A stretch of 64,000 nucleotides of DNA from Eriocheir sinensis (GCF_024679095.1 NC_066577.1:628255-692254); one strand, 5' to 3'. Numbered from the stretch's first letter, positions 16,175 to 27,275 are shown. Made by a program: numbers and translations. The notes: generated by a model not told the origin, from the sequence alone.

Positions 16175-16397
16175 AATACCCCATATTTGCCCCCAGATGT
16201 TGATGCTGTCATTAGTAGTAGTAGTATTGTGTGTGTGGTGTGTGTGTACTCACCTACAAATTCAAATGTACGCATAAAAGCTATACTATTTTAAATATCT
16301 CCCTACTTCATATTTTTTTTCTCTATGTGATTCTTATAATGTGCCTTGTCAATGGCTATGAGTAGATATCCTCCACTCCATTCTTATTTACTAGCTT

Positions 16398-16443
<46 letters not shown>

Positions 16444-16790
16444 AACTGAGAGCGACTGCCAGCTAGCTGTTACTACACGGAGGTTGGAGGAGCGACTGAC
16501 CCCATCGGCCCCGCTGAACCTACCCTCGAACATCCTGGTGACGTCAGTGCGCCAGCATTTGCGAAAATACGTCGGAAGTGAGGAGACCTGGTACTGTAGA
16601 TCTTGGTCAAAACGATCTTGCTTTTAATCCTACGAATTTTTATACGACACAATTCGCACGATGTTTTCTTCCGTCGTTGACAAATCTATGGAATCAGTTA
16701 CCCAGTGAGATTGACCTTTCTGCAAACATTTCTACATTTAAGTCTCGTGTGAATCTCTTTTTAAAACAGTAATTTTATTTTTCCTTCTTT
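15551..16790 (+). pseudogene. C-terminal RT region of a LINE, split by a MITE
   Basis: The plus-strand frame 15628-15965 reads GLLRKCFKTF, FYVFILPHFEYCAPVWMSAA and LLDRAINSN, the thumb segment of a Jockey/CR1-like RT (PHFEY...P.W is the usual signature). It then shows ARVTRFALSQN. The same protein resumes at 16614 with DLAFNPTNFY, CFLPSLTNLWNQLPSEIDL and FKSRVNLFLKQ-stop (16768). The frame is continuous once the MITE at 15974-16605 and one copy of its 8-bp target duplication are removed. Upstream RT motifs are absent, so the LINE was already 5'-truncated. A frameshift lies near 15870. Confidence 0.82.
15974..16605. mobile_element. hAT-type MITE with perfect 8-bp target duplication
   Basis: Terminal inverted repeats of 28 bp at 15974-16001 (CAAGATCTATAGTATCAGG...) and 16578-16605 differ at two positions. 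They are flanked by GTCAAAAC at 15966-15973 and 16606-16613, an 8-bp direct duplication as made by hAT transposases. Inside are two (TC)n runs (16083-16118, 16129-16170), a (GT)n run (16400-16436), and a TGACGTCAG site about 50-60 bp from each end. No transposase frame. It interrupts a LINE frame, so it inserted after that LINE. Confidence 0.88.
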
Positions 16791-17299
16791 TTATCTCTGA
16801 CTGGCCAGTTTCTTAACTATCCGTTGCCTTTGCTTTTCTCCAGTACCTTTTGGTATTTTGTGTGGTTCAACTTGTTGTATCTGCACCCTGGAGGGAAGCT
16901 TTGGTAGCTTATCATTATAACAATAGAATAATAACCACACACACCTTATCACCCTCCTACACAGCTTCCTCCTCCTCCTCCTCCACTTCCCACCGCCTCC
17001 TTCAGAAGTAACAACACACTTCAACAGGGACCTGTGGGGCATCAGGCAATTTAATTTTCTCACACGCTTCTCGTAAGTTAAGAGGAGGGGAATATGATAA
17101 TGGATATAGATAGTGTAGCGGTGAAGCAGACGACGTAAAGTGTGCCCCGGAGTCCACTAGAGTCACCCCTTCGAAACACATCTACTTCCTTATTCCGGTT
17201 TTTTTTTAATTCTGTTTTATTTCTCTCGTGAGTAAACAGAAGAAAGAAAAAGGTGTCTTGGATAGTACTCTTTATGTCTTTTGTGATGGAGTGATACAT

Positions 17300-17300
<1 letters not shown>
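16791..17300. other. No gene seen; possible LINE 3' UTR
   Basis: The first part may be the untranslated tail of the LINE fragment ending at 16768. The rest contains (TCC)n at 16970-16985 and nothing I recognise as coding. Confidence 0.4.

Positions 17301-17303
<3 letters not shown>

Positions 17304-17386
<83 letters not shown>
17304..17386. repeat. (TC)n microsatellite
   Basis: Pure CT dinucleotide run of about 80 bp. The Ser/Leu and Arg/Glu frames across it are artefacts. Confidence 0.97.
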
Positions 17387-17389
<3 letters not shown>

Positions 17390-17390
<1 letters not shown>

Positions 17391-18169
17391 CGGGCCCAGT
17401 GAAACTGCATCCACACGTCATTTATCAACAACAATGAAAACGAGCACCTCCCACGATCACTGCTCCCCTTCCCCTGTCCCTTCACCCCCTTCCTCCCAGC
17501 CTTCCATGTCTCCCTACTTTCTCACCCATTAATTCATTTTCCCATTCACCTCACCCATCCACACATTCTCACAAACCTAACCCCCTCACCCACTAACTAG
17601 TCATCCACCTCCGACTCACTTACATTCCCCACCCATTCTCCCGTCACCCGCTTCACACACACCCAAGTCATCCACTTTCCCACCCATCTGATACACTGTC
17701 ACCCGTCTCTCTGCTGGGTGACCACATGGCGAAAGGGTGGAGGAGAGGGAATTTTAAGAGATGGGGGTGGTGATGATGGAGAAAGTGGAAGAATGAAAAT
17801 AGGTGGTGATTGGGTGGTGGGTAAAGTGGAGGAATAAATGGAAGTAGTGGAGGAGGTGGAGGGAGAGAAGAATATGGTGGCTAGGTGGAAGTGATGTGGT
17901 AGGGGAGGTGGTGGAAGAGATGGAGGTTGTGGTTGAGTGGCGGTGGAAGTGAAAGAAAAGAAGGAAGTGATGGAGGAGGTGGAGGAAGAGAAGGGTGTGT
18001 TGTTTGGGTGGCAGTGGAGGAAGAGGTGGAGCTGATGGATGCATTGTGACGGTGCGTGAAACAGCGGGGAAATGATGCTAAAGTTTCGTTTTCTTTACCG
18101 ATTGTTTAGTTTAGTTTCCCAGATATTCCTTTTGACGTGGTTGCTGATTGTGTCATGCCATCAATCTTT

Positions 18170-18172
<3 letters not shown>
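17390..18172. other. No gene; C-rich then GTGGA-rich low-complexity sequence
   Basis: 17460-17700 is C/A/T-rich with CACCCA repeats. 17730-18045 is a degenerate tandem of GGTGGTGGA/GTGGAGGA-like units (about 70-90 bp spacing: AAGTGGAGGAATAAATGG, GGAAGAGATGGAGG). Confidence 0.5.

Positions 18173-18239
<67 letters not shown>
18173..18239. repeat. (CA)n microsatellite
   Basis: Pure AC dinucleotide run. A second, shorter (CA)n lies at 18651-18684. Confidence 0.97.
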
Positions 18240-18241
<2 letters not shown>

Positions 18242-18299
18242 CAACACTTACGTACATGACGCGGCGACTTGGCGGCACACACAACCCACCTTTCTCCTG

Positions 18300-18646
18300 T
18301 AAAAGAAAAAAAATGCAATCTTTGGTGTAGAACTTTCTGAATATTTAAAGTTATCTCGCCAACACACACCTACCTCAATTTTATACTTTTGTAATTATTT
18401 GACATGACGATAAAGTATCCACGATAAAATCTTGCATATTTGTGGAGGTTTTGGTTCCTGGTTAAGAAAAAAAACACACAGGGAGGCGAAGACACACCAA
18501 AAGTCATAAAGAAACACAAATACACACAAACAAGACAATCAATATATACTCTTAGCAAACAAAAATAAACAAAATTCTAATTAAAAGCACACGCCCACGA
18601 ATATACAACAAAGATGCAAACCGAAAACACATGATACCGTTACATG

Positions 18647-18686
<40 letters not shown>

Positions 18687-19090
18687 AAAGAAAAACACGA
18701 GAACGCACATAAACTCGTCCCTTCCAGACCATGTTCAAGTAAAGTCTAAATGTAAGACACACGCACGGAAAGTTATTAACGGAACAAGTTAAGGCGAACC
18801 AAACAGAACAGCACGAGTCACACACGAGGAAAACACCGGTCCGCAGCGCTGCACGGAGGAGGAAAGAAACTACGGAACTGTGCGAACGTTACGGACAAGA
18901 AAAAAAAGTAAAAAAGTTGGAAAAAAAAATGTTGACCTTGGAGGTGAGGAAAAAATAACTGGAGCACAAAGTCTGCCTGTATTGTACTCCTCAGGTAACC
19001 GAGGCCGGGCAGGTAAAAAAAAAGTGAATAAAAGGAGTATAATGTAAAAAAAAAAAATAGTTTGTGCTTCCAAGTAGAAAAAAAAAGTAA
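18300..19090. other. No gene seen
   Basis: AT-rich sequence with a short (CA)n at 18651-18684 and A-runs from 18900. No recognisable coding or RNA feature. Confidence 0.5.
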
Positions 19091-21650
19091 ATGTGCACAA
19101 AGCGTGAAAAGTCGGGAGAAGGGAAGGGGAAGACAGGAGGAAGGGTGGCACAAATAAGTCAGTATGGGGAAGGGGAGGAGTGGGGGCAGGTAAGGCTGGA
19201 AAGGTGGAGGGGAGGGGAAGGGAAAGAAAGAGAAAGGGAAGGGAAGGAGGAAAGTGAAAGGAAAGGAAGGGAAAGGAAGGGAAGGGAAGGTGGGAAAGGT
19301 ATGGAAGGGGGAAGGGAAGGGAAGGGATGGGGGGGGCAAGCAGGTAAGGATGGGCAGGGGGGCAAGGGAAGTTCACCTGGCGTAATTAGTAGCAACATCA
19401 GTCTTAAGAAATGGGAGATTACCTGAATGAGGAATGAATGTCTTAGAGGGGAGGGAGGGGAGGCAGGACGAGAGGGAGTGTTTATCTAGGACGTGGAGGA
19501 GGAGAGGGGAGAGAAGGGAGAAACAAACGAAGGAAGAACAGATAATAAGGATGAGGGAAAGGATACAGAGGGAGGGTCCTGTTGGAGGGAAAGAGAGGAG
19601 GAGAGGAAGAAAGAGAAAGGGAGGATATCTAAAGTGAAGAGAAGAAAGATGGGGGAGAAAAATAAGGAAAAAAAGGAAGAGAGAAGGGAGGAGAGGTTCT
19701 GTTAAAGTGTAAGGGGTGATGAAAGAATAGACGAAGGAAGAGATAGAGAATGTATTAAGCGGGGAAGTGAAAGGAGAGAGGGAAGGAGTAGAGAAGAGAG
19801 GGAACGAGGGAGAGGAAAAGCAAATAGGGGAAAAGTTGGAGGGAAATGAATGATAAGAGGAAGGAAGAAAAGGGAAGTACCTAAAATGGAGACGAGGAAA
19901 GGAAAGGAGGAGGAGGAGGAGGAGGAGGAGGAGGAGGAGGATGGGGAAAGGGTAAGGAATGAGGAATGGGGAGATGTCAGTTCCGTCACGAAAAATGGAG
20001 AGAAATATAACTATATTGGATAGGGATGCAGGACAGCAGGGAGGGATAATAAGAACATGTGTGTAGAGGAACAAAAAAGCGGAGGAAAAAATTACTGAAG
20101 GAATATTGTGTTTGGGAAAAGTAAGCTTGTAATAAGATAGATAGATAGATAGATACAAACAGATAAATAGATAGATAGATGGATAGAGTAATAATGGACA
20201 CAATGTAAGATGCATATTAACGAAGAATATAATAAAACAGAGAAATGTAGAAAGAGAAGACAAAAATAATCTAGCCAAGGAAGGAAGGAAGAAAGGAAGG
20301 AAGGAAGGAAAGGAGGTTAAGTGAGAGGTAGGAGAGTGTTGTCAAACATTGGAAGAGAGGGAGGGAGAGAAGGAAGAGAGTGAAACATGCAAAGGGAAAG
20401 GAGAAGAGCGAAAAATGAGAAAATGGAAAGAAGATCGCTGAAGAGAAACGGAAAAAAGAAGAGAAATGACTTCTAAAGAAAAATTGGAGAAGAAAACTGA
20501 ATGATAATGGAAATAAAAAGTGAAAGGATGAGAAAAGAAAAAAAGTTGAGGAGGAGGAAAATTAGAGGAAGCAACGGAAAAAAAATAAACGAAAGGCTGG
20601 CAAGTAGACAAAAACTAACCAGAGGAATATAAATTGAAGTAAAAGTTAAAAAAGCAAGTGAGGAAAAGAGGAAAAGAACGAACGAGCTAAAAAAAAATTA
20701 AGAAAGTGGTGGAAAGAACCCCAAGAATAACAAGAGGAAAGAGAAAAAATAGAGAAAATAAAGAAATGAAGGGAAGAAAAAGGCGCGTGGAGAGAAAGAA
20801 AAGTAAAAAATCAAGAGATGAAAGAAAATTGGAGAAAAACAAAACGAAATGAAAAACGAAAAAACGAAAACGAAGTAAAGGAATAAGAAAAGAAAGGAAA
20901 TCGAATGAATAAAAGGAAGCGAAAATAATTAAAAAAAACGATGACGAAGAGAAAGAGGAAATGATGAAGAGAAGGAGAGCTGGGAGTAGAGGAGGAAAGG
21001 AGAGCGATGTAATAAAAACAGTCGTTCGGGATATCCTGCAGGAATTTCAGAACCCAAACAGGAATCCTGCAGCAAAAGTGGAGTCCCGGAATACCCGCAG
21101 GAATATATGAGCTACGGGAACAGGACGGGAATTCAGTTGAGAAAAAAATATAGAAACAACACAAATATGCCACCAAAGAACCAATAAAAAGTATGCGAGA
21201 AAAAGTTGGAGAAAAAGAAAAATATGGATAGATACAGAGATGGAGAAAGAAAGAAAAAAAAAAGGAGTGAGAAAGAGTGCACTTCAAATGTTGGAAAAAA
21301 ATACTGAAACAAAAAAATACCGAGGGAATTAAAAATGTCACTGAATACTTTGGTAGAAACAGAATGAAACGAAAAAAAATATTAGAAAACTAACTGAAAA
21401 CTGGAACAAAAATCTTGAATACTCGAAGGAAAAAAACAAAAACAAAACCACAGCATTAACATTAGAAATAAATAAAATAACGCGCAATAAAACTACAGGA
21501 GTAAAAAAAAAAAAAAAAAATCATAGAAAAAGATAAGCGTGTATCGAGCACTTGACATAAAACTGAAATACTGAAAGAATAAAAAAAAAAAAAAAAATCG
21601 CAAACTCCACTAAATAAGACATCAATGTAATCTAAAAATATAACCAAGAC
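19090..21650. repeat. Polypurine tract (plus strand A/G), 2.5 kb
   Basis: Almost continuous purine sequence: GGGAAGG repeats (19180-19340), GAGAGGGA (19440-19900), (GGA)n 19910-19940, GATA repeats 20140-20180, GGAA repeats 20280-20310, then A-rich. Only 21020-21140 is more mixed. Large Pro/Ser/Phe-rich minus-strand frames (up to 300 codons) are composition artefacts. Confidence 0.85.
21076..21335. repeat. Diverged repeat copy 1 (paired with 23882-24092)
   Basis: Contains GGAATACCCGCAGGAAT, GGGAATTCAG and, about 190 bp later, ATGTTGGAAAAAAATACTG followed by GGGAATTAAAA. The same series, in the same order and orientation, recurs at 23882-24092 with the interior replaced by an (AG)n run. Family unknown. 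Confidence 0.55.
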
Positions 21651-21808
21651 CAAATATTACTAAGAAAAAACTATCAAAACACGACAACAGGAATGAAACA
21701 CAAACCAAACCAGAAACACACCACAAACAAACCAGAAGCAAACGAAAAAAACAACTACAAACCCAAACTAGCAACCAAATAACCACCACCACCACCACCA
21801 CCACTAGT

Positions 21809-22132
21809 CAGAGTCGGACTGGGGTGCTTAAGGGGGCCGTGCCATCTAGTGGCTGGAGGGAGCCCGGGCCCATATAAACTAAAATATCAAAATATTCAAA
21901 TGATACACATTGGCAGTAATTAATTAGTTTATTTAATTTGACCAACCAATATAATATTAGTTGGTCTAGTAAGATAATATCAGTATGTGCAGGCACTACC
22001 AAAATGTCATTTACTCATTACGGCAATTAATCATTATTATATGACATAGTATGAGTACCCGTCCAGGGGCCCATGTACCTTGGGGGGCCCACGTGCCATT
22101 GGCACACGGGCACATAGGCCAGTCCGACCCTG
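21809..22132. mobile_element. hAT-type MITE, TIR CAGRGTCGGACTGG
   Basis: Left end CAGAGTCGGACTGG (21809-21822) and right end CCAGTCCGACCCTG (22119-22132) are inverted copies with one difference. The interior has GGGCCC-rich subterminal segments on both sides and an AT-rich centre, and encodes nothing. TIRs of this CAG-GGTCGGACTGG type are known from nonautonomous hAT elements. The 8-bp flanks (CCACTAGT and ACCACCGG) do not match; the left flank is an expanded ACC microsatellite that may have overwritten the duplication. Confidence 0.72.
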
Positions 22133-22254
22133 ACCACCGGACAGGACCGCTACAGGACTGACGGCACAGCGGCGAAGCGTCAGCACAGCACAGACGGTCA
22201 GCACCAGGGGGAACCGGAGGGGAGCGACAACCAACTGTATTCAGAAATCTCTCC

Positions 22255-23222
22255 GTTCCTCCCTCCTCTTCCTCTCTTGTTATTCTCTCCCTTCTGTTCT
22301 CTTTACTTACTGTCTTGTTATCCTCCGTCCACTTCTCTCTTCATCATGTCATATTTTCTACTTATTGTTATTCTACTTACCATCTTTTTCTTTAGTTCAT
22401 CTCTAATTATCCTTCCTTTCATCCTCTCTTCGTTCTTCCTTTCCTCCTCCCTCTTTTGTTATGCTTTCCTCTTCCGTCCACCCTTCCTCTCTCCCTTGAT
22501 ATCCTATGTCCTCTCTTCTTTACTTAATTGCTTTCTGCCTCCCAATTTTTGTTGTTCTTTTCTCTCCTCTCTTCCTTCCTATCTTTCTTCTTTACTTCCC
22601 TCAGGTCTTTCACTTTTCCATTCTATTTCCATTCATTAGCTTCCACTTCCCCTTCCCATCATATGCCTTTCTTTCCTACCTCGTTTCTATTTCCATCCTT
22701 TATCTTCCCTATCCCCCTTCCCCCTTTCCTTCTATTCCTTTTCTAATTTCCTTACTTCGCTTTTCTCACCATCCGTTATCTTCCCTTTCCCCCTTTCTTT
22801 TCCTGTTCCTTTCTTTCCTTTTTTTTTTCATTTATCTATCTCCCTGCTCTTCTCATCCTTTATCTTCTCGTTCTTCCTTTTCTTCCGTTCCTTTCCCTTC
22901 CCTTCACTTACTACCTTCCTTTCACTTCCCTTTTTCATTTTCCTAACTCCCTTCTCTTCCCTTTCCTCCTTTCCTTCTGTCCCCTTCCCTTTCCTTCAAT
23001 CTCATTTTCCTTTCTTCTCCCTTTCCAGTTTTTATTTCCCTACCTCTATTCCCTTCTCTTCTTATTATTCTCCCCTTACCCCTTCCCTTCCTTACCTTTC
23101 CCTTTTCTTTTCAATTCTCCTACCTCGCTTCTCTTCCCATCCTTTATCCTCCCTTTCCCCCTTCCCTTCCTTTCCTTTCAGTACTCCCTCGCCTCTCTCC
23201 CTCCCGTTCCGTTCATTCCAAG
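22255..23222. repeat. Polypyrimidine tract (plus strand C/T), about 1 kb
   Basis: Degenerate CCTTTCC/CTTCCCTTTC repeats with almost no purines. Ser/Phe/Pro open frames are artefacts. Confidence 0.85.
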
Positions 23223-23268
23223 GATTATAATGTTCTCGCGAGCTGCTTCCTAATCCAGTCCAATCTGT

Positions 23269-23272
<4 letters not shown>

Positions 23273-23348
<76 letters not shown>
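23273..23348. repeat. (AG)n microsatellite
   Basis: Pure GA dinucleotide run of about 75 bp. Confidence 0.97.
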
Positions 23349-23351
<3 letters not shown>

Positions 23352-23559
23352 GAAGAGGAGGGTGAAGGCGGGATATGGGGAGGGAGGAAAGATAAAAAGA
23401 AAAATAGGTTGAGTGTCAAGAGAAGTGGGAGGTAGGGTGTAGAGGTTGGGGTTATAAGGAGGAGGAGGGGGTACTGAAGGGCGACTGGCTGGTTGGACTG
23501 ATGATAGGAGGGAGTCAGCTGATCGTCATAGTGGGGTGAAAGGCAGGGAGAGGAGAGGG

Positions 23560-23880
23560 GGAAGGGAGAACAAGGGGGAAGACAAGCTAGTTAAAGGGCG
23601 TGGCAGATCGCTAATCATATTGTTACCTTATTTTACTTAAAGCAGTCCTCCCACTTTTTGGTCTAATCCCTTTACTACAAGCTGGGTTTGTGTTAATGGT
23701 TTGTCATGGGTGTGTGTATTTCTCTAGTCACTAGTGTTTCGTTTTCGATCGTGATTTGTTGTCCAAAGTAGTCAATCAATCTGCGAGTGTAGCAACCTCT
23801 TATACGAGTAGTCCCTTGTTTGATGCCATAATTCAGAGTACCTAAAATACCTGATGACTGGTTAAGCTTAGTCATAATTC
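23560..23880. other. No recognised gene
   Basis: Mixed-composition sequence with one 60-codon minus-strand frame (23693-23875) that has no motif I can place. Confidence 0.4.
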
Positions 23881-23881
23881 T

Positions 23882-23950
23882 GGTGGAATCCTGGAATACC
23901 CTCAGGAATAAGAAGGGAATTCAGGTGTAAGAAAATAAAAGAAACAAACA

Positions 23951-24042
<92 letters not shown>

Positions 24043-24092
24043 TGACATGTTGGAATAAAATACTAAAACAAATAAAAATAGGGAATTAAAAG
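23882..24092. repeat. Diverged repeat copy 2 with (AG)n expansion
   Basis: Partner of 21076-21335: GGAATACCCTCAGGAAT, GGGAATTCAG, then an (AG)n run at 23957-24039, then ATGTTGGAATAAAATACT and GGGAATTAAAA. Confidence 0.55.
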
Positions 24093-24379
24093 GTTGTGTT
24101 GGGGGAAGTACACTAGTTTCGGTGGAGTTGGTTAAGCTTAATGAGCCGTGATGAGAGAAAACGCGCCGGTCAGCTTCACTCAGGTCCTCACAGAACGACA
24201 CTCGGCTCGAAACACCAGCACGGAACCTTGACGGGCTCAGGATACTTCGCTCGTTCCATCATTACTGGAAGCCTTATGGACGAGCTAAGTATGAACACCA
24301 AGTATAAGCTACATACACAACCTTAGTATAATAAAAGATGCACTACGTAAAATTAACACACTATCGAGACTTGCTGCGG

Positions 24380-25135
24380 CTTGTCTTGCTGACCCTAAGG
24401 CCCTCCTCTCCTCCCTTCCCCCTCCTTCCTTCCCTCCCAGCAGCCTGAGGTACGACGATTCTCTCCTCATCACTCCCTCACACTCACGCTCCCCGGTTCC
24501 TTCACATTCATTCCTCAGTACTGTGTCAGAATGAGGCCCCGTTCATGCTACACACACACCCGCCGCCCCGTCCCTCTCGTCGGGGCGGGGCAGAGCGCGA
24601 CTCACTCCGATCACCGCCGCGGCGTCAACATCACCGGCCAGGCACCGATGACGTCACGGCCGGCAGCCAATCACAGCACGGAACAACCTCCTTCAAATAT
24701 TTCTAATTATACGTCTTTATATACCTTCAATTCACTCCCCAGGCGATTCTCAACATGGACAAGCTTCATAATCACTGTAATAATCAAGAACAGTCGCACG
24801 GGAAGGAACAAACTGGCAGGACAAGGCTTCAGGCGGCAGGGCGCTCACTCCATCCCACCCACCGGCCTCCCCTGTCTCATTTATTTTATGGTCTATAGTC
24901 TATACGCCGCGTCCCTTCCTGCAAGAACCACCACACCGTTCCTCACCTTGATCCTCGCGTAGGGCCGCCTCAGCACGCCGCCGCCAGCCACACGACACAC
25001 GAGACACACCCGCCGGGGACCCCATCACGCACGGCACACGGACACGCCCTCACTCCGTACACGCCACGCGGGACTCTGGGATCGGCGTGACGTCACCGAT
25101 GCGCCTTTGTTTTACCCACAATGCCCCGATGGTTC
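24380..25135. promoter_or_regulatory. CpG-rich promoter-like island
   Basis: A CpG-dense stretch in an otherwise CpG-poor window. It has a GC box (CGGGGCGGGG, 24581-24590), a CRE-type TGACGTCA at 24649-24656 and again at 25088-25095, and a CCAAT box (GCCAAT, 24666-24671). No TATA box is obvious. It could be the promoter of an unseen 5' exon of the dpr-like gene starting 0.7 kb downstream, or of a divergent gene. Direction and start site cannot be fixed from sequence alone. Confidence 0.45.
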
Positions 25136-25784
25136 TGTCGACATGGTTATTTTGACACCTAGAGACCTTTGGTCGCTTTCCATCGAGTAATAAGCATTGC
25201 TATTGAAATTTGCTGCAAAATAAATAGTTTTTTCCATTTTTTTGTTAAATAACAACACTAAAATATCATGGCATTCCCTACGTTACCTCTCTGAGAGTTG
25301 GCAACACAAGGCGCCTCACCTCTACGTCAGCGCCTCACCACTCGCTTGTTACTGCCTGAATATTTCACTATAAACGAAGGATTGCTCTCCAGACTCCACG
25401 CTGTAAACCATTCCTCTGCGTGAGGCGGCGCGGGGATCACTGTACACCATCATGGTGACTTGTACGCCCCACGCCTGCATGATCACTGCCACCGAGGAGA
25501 CCAAGGAGTCTCCTTGGAGGAGACACATCATTCACAGTCTTGCCAACACTGCTGACACATATAATAATGAGGCCCTTATAACCTTACAAACACTTCAAAC
25601 AAAACTACTCCCCCGTACATACAACCAGGTATTCTTCCTTCCCTGGTGTCATGAATCAGACAAAAGCACCTGATATTCCTCTAATAATTTCATCCCTTAA
25701 TTAAAACCCGGCACCTCATCAACCATTACAGGAACAAAACAAAACACACATTTCTCCCGCACTACAACAGGTGTTCTCCCCCAG

Positions 25785-25995
25785 GTGTCGTGGATCAGGC
25801 GCCAGGACCTGCACGTGCTGACCACAGGTAACTTCACGTACACGACGGACACGAGGTTCCGCGCGCTGCACCTGCCCGGCTCGCCCTTCTGGAGCCTGGA
25901 GGTGGACCGGCCCGCCATCACCGACTCCGGCCTCTACGAGTGCCAGGTGTCCACGCAGCCCAAGATATTCCGCCGCTTCAGGCTCAGCGTTGTGG
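25785..25995 (+). CDS. dpr-like cell-surface Ig protein, exon encoding second half of Ig1
   Basis: Frame 0 from 25785 reads VSWIRRQDLHVLTTGNFTY, TRFRALHLPGSPFWSLEVD and DSGLYECQVSTQPK, ending SVV plus one base. These are the C-strand Trp, the RF.A segment and the D-x-G-x-Y-x-C signature of Ig1 in Dpr (defective proboscis extension response) proteins. Dprs are neuronal surface proteins that bind DIP partners to specify synapses. The acceptor is TTCTCCCCCAG (to 25784); the donor is GTGAGT at 25996. GC-rich third positions contrast with the flanks. The exon ends in phase 1, matching the next exon. The first half of Ig1, with its first Cys and the signal peptide, is not visible in this window. 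Confidence 0.87.
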
Positions 25996-26020
25996 GTGAG
26001 TGGATGGGGGGAGGGGGGTA

Positions 26021-26260
26021 AAGGGTGTGTGGATGTGTTTGGGGTGGAGGAAGGGTGGGTATAAGGTGATGAAGGTGGGTATAGGGTGTGTGGGTGTGTT
26101 TCGGGTCGAGGAAAGGTGGGTATAAGGTGATGAAGGTGGGTATAGGGTGTGTGGGTGTGTTTCGGGTGGAGGAAGGGTGGGTATAAGGTGATGAAGGGGG
26201 GTATAGGGTGTGAGGAGGTGCTTCGGGTGGAGGAAGGGTAGGTGTAAGGTGAAGGTGGGT
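26021..26260. repeat. Minisatellite of about 64 bp downstream of the dpr Ig1 exon
   Basis: Four units with GGAGGAAGGGTGGGTATAAG and GTGATGAAGGTGGGTATAGG in order, GT/G-rich on the plus strand. It begins 25 bp past the exon donor. Confidence 0.8.
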
Positions 26261-26289
<29 letters not shown>

Positions 26290-26297
<8 letters not shown>

Positions 26298-26325
26298 AGC
26301 CATCAGCCCTGGCTGGGCTATTAGG
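26290..26325 (-). mobile_element. Very short retroelement 3' end with poly(A), copy 1
   Basis: On the minus strand: CCTAATAGCCCAGCCAGGGC, then TGATGGCTCCCTC and a poly(A) (T-run 26263-26291). The same block, also next to a T-run, occurs at 27249-27275. Two copies of a shared end joined to A-tails indicate heavily 5'-truncated LINE or SINE insertions. Confidence 0.5.
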
Positions 26326-26329
26326 CCAT

Positions 26330-26477
26330 GGGTAAAGGGTGAGTGGGTGTGTTTGGGGAGGGAAGAATTGGCACAGGGTGTGTTGGAATGGAGAAAGGGT
26401 GGGCACAGGGTGTGTTGGAATGGAGAAAGGGTGGGCACAGGGTGTGAGGGTGTGTTGGAGGTGGAGGAAGGTGAGTG

Positions 26478-26574
<97 letters not shown>

Positions 26575-26605
26575 AGGGTGTGTTGGAGGTGGAGGAAGGT
26601 GAGTG

Positions 26606-26656
<51 letters not shown>

Positions 26657-26687
26657 AGGGTGTGTTGGAGGTGGAGGAAGGTGAGTG

Positions 26688-26742
<55 letters not shown>

Positions 26743-26860
26743 AGGTGGAGGAAGGTGTGTGTGTGTTTGTGTTGGTGTGTGTGTGTGTGTTGGTTTGTGT
26801 GTTTGTTGTAGTTGGTTGAATGTGAGTGAGGTGTGTGTGTGTGTGTGTGTGTGTGTGAGG
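26330..26860. repeat. (GT)n arrays with interspersed GGTGGAGGAAGGTGAGTGAGG units
   Basis: (GT)n at 26480-26570, 26608-26653, 26691-26740 and 26831-26858. They are separated by repeats of a unit containing GGAGGAAGGTGAGTG, and preceded by three copies of a TGTGTTGGAATGGAGAAAGG unit. The Val/Cys and Thr/His frames across it are artefacts. Confidence 0.9.
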
Positions 26861-26999
26861 GGGGAGCATTACCCGAATGAATGATTATGAAATATTACTC
26901 GTCTGCAGTAGGCTATGTATTGTGCATTTTTGTTGTCAGTCTGTAAAATTATCTTTTCTTTTGCTTTATACCAAATTTTACAGTTTCATTTTTAAGCAA

Positions 27000-27200
27000 G
27001 CAAGCCTAACTAACCAACCAACCAACCAATCAACCAACAAACAATGTACTAACCATATAAACAAATAACCAATAAACTAACTTACGAGCTAGCTAAATTA
27101 CCAACTAGCCTAGCTAACTAATTAATTAACCAACTAACTGATTAACTGACTAGCCCACCAACCAACTAACTAACAAATTGAGTAAGTAACAGTGGCGTGT
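27000..27200. repeat. Degenerate CAAC/TAACTAAC tetranucleotide-like region
   Basis: AACCAACCAACCAATCAACC and later CTAACTAACTA-like repeats. No gene. Confidence 0.6.
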
Positions 27201-27248
27201 GGTGCAGATGGATGTGTTCATTAATAAGATGACAGTGCTTTTTTTATG

Positions 27249-27275
27249 GGCATCAGCCCTGGCTGGGCTATTAGG
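27249..27275 (-). mobile_element. Very short retroelement 3' end with poly(A), copy 2
   Basis: ATCAGCCCTGGCTGGGCTAT on the plus strand, preceded by a T-run (27239-27246). Same block as at 26290-26325. Confidence 0.45.

Noticed and set aside
19373..20278. 301-codon minus-strand frame rich in Phe, Leu, Ser and Pro
   Set aside because: Follows from a pure polypurine tract on the other strand. No domain or signal peptide pattern beyond composition.
25349..25531. 60-codon minus-strand frame (AVIMQAWGVQVTMMVYSD...)
   Set aside because: Not low complexity, but no family resemblance, and no splice or promoter evidence on that strand.
25719..26869. Thr/His-rich and Lys-rich minus-strand frames opposite the dpr exon
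   Set aside because: Produced by (GT)n arrays, a poly(T) and G-rich minisatellite on the plus strand.
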